Assembly (NCBI GenBank): GCA_015680685.1
Contig: MNCI01036663.1
Span: forward strand, 291,351 to 355,350
Source: Gnetum montanum
Lineage: Eukaryota > Streptophyta > Gnetopsida > Gnetales > Gnetaceae
Direction: 5' to 3'
Length of the DNA: 64,000 nucleotides
The translations under genes were made by a program, and so were the position numbers. The notes beneath the pieces are model-generated. The model saw only the letters and a program-made list of their open reading frames with translations, did no database searches and had not been told where the DNA came from. Below, in pieces: positions 58,872 through 64,000 of the stretch; within the stretch, counting starts at the first letter, position 1; each line of letters begins with the position of its first letter.

Positions 58872-59702
58872 GACCCATTGTGGGTTGAGCGAAGCATACG
58901 GACTAGGTGCTCTGCTAGGGCTTTCATCTGCATCATTGCCTTCTGCTTGGAAGGGCAACTCTGTCCATGTGCTTTCATCTTGAGAATTGGCTTGCTGAGT
59001 CGACACCTCCACTGGATGGTTAGTATGCATAGGGGCAGGCGCTTCATTCTCAAAGGTTATGACCTATGAGCCTTGCTCCATGCCTACGTTGTTGATTTCT
59101 TGTGTCACCACTTCGTCACCACGGATCACCACCTCCCTGCCTATGTAGGGCAGATGGATCTCGTGATGTATAGGTGAGGAGATAGCCCTAAGTTGCGCTA
59201 ACCATGACCTCCCTAGGATCAAGTTAAACCTAGGCATCTCCTCAACCATGATGAACATTACGTTTATGGGAAACTAGTCACCTGCCATGAAGTCTATGTG
59301 GACTATGTCCCTTACCAGGATGCGTGCCCCATTGACCAAGTTCAGGCATGACGTGGTTGTGGATTTGATATGGTCGACCAATCAAAACTTGTCCACAATA
59401 AGGAAGGGGATGACATTCATGGCAACCCCATCATCAACATGTACCCTTCAGATCTGGTATTGGCCAACCCGAATTGTGATGAATAGGGGTGTCGTAGTCA
59501 CCTGACCCCTTTTGGGATCTTCCCTAATGGATTCATCACAAAAAAATAGTTGAGATGGCTTTGACTCTGTAGGGGGAGAAGGAAGCATGACCGAATGGAT
59601 TGCTTCCTCTTCCACTGGCATGTCCTCATCAACTAGAATCACCGTTAACATGCGGATCAAAGCCTCACGGTGTAGGAAAGATGTCATGATTAGGTCGTAC
59701 AA
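58863..59702 (-). pseudogene. Aspartic protease region of B
   Basis: Acidic lead VDEDMPVEEEAIHSVM near 59640, LFITIRVGQYQI near 59490, then FNLILGRSWLAQLRAISSPIHHEIHLPYIGREVVIRGDE (59235-59110), a retropepsin C-terminal part, and a linker ending NPQWVKKQ at the splice site. The active-site stretch lies near 59430 in a different frame. Confidence 0.75.
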
Positions 59703-62674
59703 GCTCAGTGTAGTGTTTTTTTTCTAGAGCTTATTTGACCTAGGTGAAGACATCCAAGAGGTCCTAGCCATCCTCCTATTTACCACCTTTATTCTCTTTT
59801 ATTCATCCCAAGAGATGAATTTCCCAAGGAGGGGTGGTTTCGGATCTAAGTTTAGACCCCTTTTGGTAGGGCAACGTGGACTGCTTGGTTGTAGTAGCAT
59901 CCCTCTTTGGTGAAAAGGGTGTACATGCAGGAGGTGAAGAAATGGGCTTGGAAGTACTTGGGACCATACTTCCCTTCAACGTCTCTCCTGTGAAACACAC
60001 TTCTAATTTCTTAGGATGAGAAGACTGTGTGATTGTCCTACGCAAGATGGGGGTTGTTGAAGGAGTTGGCCCTCTAATGATGAACGGAGCTAACAACGTT
60101 AATGGGCAGGGTAGCATGGTTTTGCTAACAGGTGGCATGGGGATGGATTCCTGGGGAGGAACCCTCAAGATAAATGATTGCTACGGGCTTTGGCTAGCTA
60201 CTGGCAGTGCTAGTGCACTACGTTGAGGCACATGGACCACGAACAGCTGCTAGGGCAGCCTAGGATCACTATCAATACTGATGGCGTTGATGATGTAACC
60301 AACATTGTTGGCATTGAGGGGGTCTATGTAGACATGCATATATTGGTTCTCAAGGCGTAATAGGTTGCTTTCGTTCAACACTAGTTTTCCATGATCGATC
60401 AATCTTTGGATGTCATCCTACAAGACCAGATAGTAATCTGTGTTGTGACAACACTGTTAGTGATACTCACAAAACCTGTCCTCCCTTAAACCCTTAGGAA
60501 CTGGGGGCTCATTAGGCAAGGCCAAAGAAGGATTCCTAAGGAGCTCGCAATAGCATTGGTGCCTCCTAATTCCCTCTTCTGACATCTGCTTGTGTCAAAT
60601 ATACCCCACTACTAGTAGCTACTTTAGAAGATTTGAAGGCTTGAGGTAAAGCGGGGTGTACTTTGAGCGATCTTTATGTTCAAAGTTTGGTTTGGGTTGT
60701 GCAGATATCTCAAATGCGAGTATAGCAGGTTGCAATGTGTAGCCTTGCTTGGGCACAGGATTAGCTGGGGGTGCAATCGATTTATTACTGCTCTTGTTAC
60801 CAATGTTACTAGGTTTGGGCTTGGCTTCACTTGCCACAACGGTCACTATGGCAATTTCAGCCTTACCCTTATCCTTCTTTCTGAAGGTGTCCTTGTAGGA
60901 AACATAGGCTGTGTCCTTGCTTGCCTCGGCCGCATCCTGTATGCTCTTAGCTTGAGCAAAGGCTTGACTAAGAGTGTGAGGAGTGAGGTAATACAGTTTA
61001 GACTTGATGAAGTCATTTACCACACCCTTAAAAATAGCTAGCAAATGGGCCTCTATGATGGGCTCATGGATTTCATTAAGGGTTACGCTCCAACGCTGGA
61101 TGAACTTTTGGACCGGCTCTAGAGGTTCCTACTTCACACTCATCAATTGTTCCAATGTGATTTATGGCTTCAAGTTATACTTGAAGTGCATCACCAAATA
61201 GGTTAGAAGCTCTTCCAGAGTTGAAATAGATGAGCGTCATAGCGCATGGTACCAATCTAAAGCCCTTCCGATTAGCTACATAGCGAATACACGAATAATC
61301 ATGTGCAGCCATTGTTGCAACAAAAGGGATTTAGACCTAAAGGTAACCAGATAGACATTGGGATCCCCCTCCCCATTGTATTTCGTGAAGTGGAGGAGGG
61401 ACATCCCTGGAGGTAGCGTCAGTGCAGGTATGGCAAGGTTGATGGGATCATCTTGGTAAAAGTCCATGACTTGTACTATGTCAAACCCAACAGCCTTAAA
61501 GCATTTTATCTCTTCAGTAAGGGTCAGATAAGCTGGAACACTTGGTCCAGACCCTGGGACGACGTGGACGACTGGGGAACTACCAAGGCAGCTCCCATCT
61601 ATGGGGTGGCAGGGCTAACAATGTGACCTAGCAGCGATACCGTTAGGGTGGCCCCCACAGATGATGTTGCCTATGTTGTCCACCACCCGGAAGGTGGTGT
61701 TGTTAGGGCAGTAACCGTGGGTTTGGCTAAGGGATAGGCTATTTGCGTAGCCAATGGGACAGACCATAGTCCCGCGATGGGTTGTACCGTTTGTGGGATT
61801 TGGTGGGCCTATTCACAAATGTTTTAAGACATCTGTGATGGTAGCGTAGCAGGGGGAGTATTAAATGGGGTCCACCACATAGATAGACCTGCACCTGCTG
61901 CTGATGGTAGGATAGGTGTAAATGCTGGGATGGAGGTGGGAGCTGCGTATGACTGTGAAGTCGATATGGCATGGACATGTGGAAATGTAGCTGTGATCAG
62001 GGTGTAATGCAATACGAGAATGGACTGCTAAAAAATTTGCAAAGGCATAGTGGTTGCCAACGAAATGAATGAAATAGGAGAAAAAGAACGTTGATACGAT
62101 GAGGGGTTGACATGGCTACCCATCGCAGATGTAATTGCAGGTTGTGAAGGCACAGACATGATTACAAAGGGAGGGGTAATAGACAACGGATGGGTCTAGA
62201 CGGACTGGGTAGGAGGGACAGTAATGGGGTTGGTTTAAACCTTCCCATCAAATTGGGGATCGAGTTCCTCATGTCCATCCTAGAAGGCATCTTCATGGTT
62301 AGATGTCATGTCCTCCTATTCCCTAAGTCTAGCCAACTGGATCAGTTGGTCTATATGCCACTGATTTGTCTATGTCAATAGGATGGAAGCACCGGGAGTG
62401 GTAACAAATTCCTTCCTGTCATAGTAAGCGAACTCGAAGCTACGTTTGTCTTTGAATTCGTGCACATCCAAGGAAATATTTGCTTGCACCTTTGCATAGA
62501 TGAAGTTATAATGCTCATTTGCTAGGCCAAGTCCTTAGGACCCATTTTTTGGATCCAGAGGGATCGACGTGGTTCTAGCACTAGGCCGAATGATTGTTTG
62601 GCACTTGTGATGCCTTGAACCGTGAAAGGAACCTCAACGTTGAAGGTGTTAGCAATGGTGCTCGAGGAAGTCAT
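59703..62674 (-). pseudogene. gag of B
   Basis: Start at ATG near 62674 (MTSSSTIANTFNVEVPFTVQ). Pro/Thr-rich middle to about 61550; capsid core MSLLHFTKYNGEGDPNVYLVTF near 61410; LLAIFKGVVNDFIKSKLYYLTPHTLSQAFAQAKSIQDAAE (61045-60925), open for 141 codons; a zinc-knuckle remnant with HNTDYY near 60445; a Pro/Ser-rich tail with LPYQKGSKLRSETTPPWEIHLLG to 59803. Several stops and frame changes. Same order as in A. Confidence 0.75.
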
Positions 62675-63145
62675 TATTAATCTAAATAGTTTTGCAAACA
62701 GAAAAAAGTAAAGAAATTGGAAAGTTAAACAATTTTGCAAATGAGAAAAAAGTAAAGAAATTGGAAAGCTAAACAGTTTTGCAAATGAGAAAAGGAAAGA
62801 AATTGGAAAGCAATCAAAAAGGCTTTATATCTTGCAAGGTTCCTGAGGAACTGTCAAAGCAACCGATCTGTACCACACGATGCATAAACAACTGCAAAAG
62901 GATGTCACGTTTACACTAGTGCGTGATAGGGTACAGAGCATGTGCAAGACTACTGTAAGATAGACAAGTCAACTAGCAATTGGAGGCTTTATGTCTTGTA
63001 GGGTTCTCAAGGAACCATCGAGGCAACCAATCTGCACTGCACGATGCGTAAACAAGCACAAATGGGTGTCAAGTTTATGCTAATGCATATCAGGGTGCAG
63101 AAGGCTTACAGGACTACCGTGACATGCGGAAAGGGCACCAAAAGG
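62675..63145 (-). other. Leader between primer site and gag (B)
   Basis: Contains a doubled block of about 150 bp (62810 and 62985) as in A, and tandem repeats of TTTTGCAAA..GAAATTGGAAAG type at 62690-62810. No long frame. Confidence 0.5.
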
Positions 63146-63162
63146 CCCTCCTTCTAGCGCCA
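63146..63162 (-). other. Primer-binding site of B
   Basis: Minus TGGCGCTAGAAGGAGGG, 6 bases from the LTR. tRNA not assigned. Confidence 0.65.
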
Positions 63163-63168
63163 GAAAAC

Positions 63169-64000
63169 TGTTGCAACTAAAAACATCAGTGTCTAGAAAA
63201 CACTAAGAGGTTGTAAGCCATGATATTCTTAACCCCGAATCTAAGGGAGGGCTATGTTTGATAGAACGGAAATGGGGTGCCCTGAATGGTTTGATCGATC
63301 AGATAGGGACATAGTTTGTGTTAATATAACCTTTTGCAACCTGAAAAATTTGAAAACAAGACCTATAGTGCATGATAATGCTTAAATGTGAAAGAGGCAA
63401 AAAATTATGTAAAATGCAATGATAAGCAAGAAACAAAGTAAAATGCAATTAGAAAAATGCACCGCTTTAGACTTCACTCTGTCAAGGTGGATACATTTGG
63501 TTGTACAATGCTGAGGGGCGCTGAGATCCCAAGAGTAACCAAGACGTTTAGAGTGAGACAGCAGCATGCTTGAATGCGAACTCAGGAGTCAACAATGCAA
63601 AATGCTATGAGAATAGCAAGAAAGAGCATAACATAATGTCAAACGAGAATGCTATCTGTTTACAGTGTCAAACAAGATGTTTACAATGCTCAGGGATGCA
63701 ATGCTAACTTCTTTTGCTTGAAAAGCCATTGACCTTACAAAAAATATCCCCCGAGCATTGTTCATTGGGGTATTTATAGGGTAAAGGGCATGCGAAAGAT
63801 GCAATTTGAACGCCACGTGCCTTAGGCTTGTGTTGACTTATCTGTGCTACATAGGCGTGCATGACCGTTGGACGTGCTTGCCATGCTATAATTGTGAACC
63901 TGTCATGTTGTAATTGCACTATCAGAGCTTGGAGACATGTGCCAATAGTGCAATTAGGTGAAGTAATGGCCAAAACGGATGAAATGCATTTATGTAGTGT
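63169..64000 (-). repeat. 5' LTR of B, cut by the window edge
   Basis: TG at 63169 and 832 bp that align with 46544-47380, including the TATA box (minus) at 63771-63779. The rest lies outside. Confidence 0.9.

Larger units (their letters stand above)
46544..64000 (-). mobile_element. Tat-lineage LTR retrotransposon B, right end outside
   Basis: Same family as A and better preserved. 3' LTR 46544-48332, internal part 48333-63168, 5' LTR from 63169, of which 832 bp are in the window. If both LTRs are equal, the element is about 18.4 kb and ends near 64957. It is inserted in the ORF of C. Confidence 0.9.

Noticed and set aside
5700-64000. A and B as a recent segmental duplication
   Set aside because: They differ at many sites and in LTR length, and they sit in different contexts with their own ends, so they are separate insertions of one family.

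Overview
The window is plant nuclear DNA made almost entirely of old, nested Ty3/gypsy LTR retrotransposons. I see no intact host gene, no rRNA or tRNA gene and no CRISPR array. The size and decay of the elements and the lack of genes fit a seed plant with a very large genome. A gymnosperm is possible, but the sequence alone does not settle it.

Layout. 1-3253: 3' end of an Athila-like element (D, + strand) with a long broken ORF and its 3' LTR. 3254-about 5450: LTR start and 3' internal part of a related element (E, - strand). 5700-22649: Tat-lineage element A (- strand). 22650-23396: scraps of three Athila-like LTR or gag pieces. 23397-25752: AT-rich DNA, probably an old LTR plus flank. 25753-32994: complete Athila-like insertion F (- strand) with 5-bp target duplication ATGGT. 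32995-34496: unassigned flank. 34497-46543: Athila-like element C (+ strand), interrupted at 40189-45054 by a gag-only gypsy element H (- strand, initiator-Met-tRNA primer site). 46544-64000: second Tat-lineage element B (- strand), inserted in the ORF of C and running off the right edge.

A and B are two diverged members of one family of about 18 kb: gag - PR - [5.7 kb block] - RT - RNase H - second (archaeal-type) RNase H - integrase - tandem repeats - LTR. The block between protease and reverse transcriptase carries, on the opposite strand, a gene-like unit with its own TATA box, seven exons and aligned introns. It is flanked on both sides by minisatellites. A good 5' splice site after the protease suggests the block is an intron of pol, as known for Ogre/Tat elements, so the antisense gene would sit inside a retrotransposon intron. 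This arrangement, together with hairpin minisatellites whose stems differ yet stay complementary, is the most unusual content of the window.

Other points. A 56-bp segment between two single Ns at 51484 and 51541 is backwards relative to copy A, which points to an assembly fault. F lacks RT, RNase H and integrase but transposed cleanly, so it was mobilised in trans or lost these parts later. C has lost its RT palm and integrase core. Coding regions are broken mostly by TAG, TAA and TGA codons that look like C-to-T decay of CAG, CAA, CGA or TGG.
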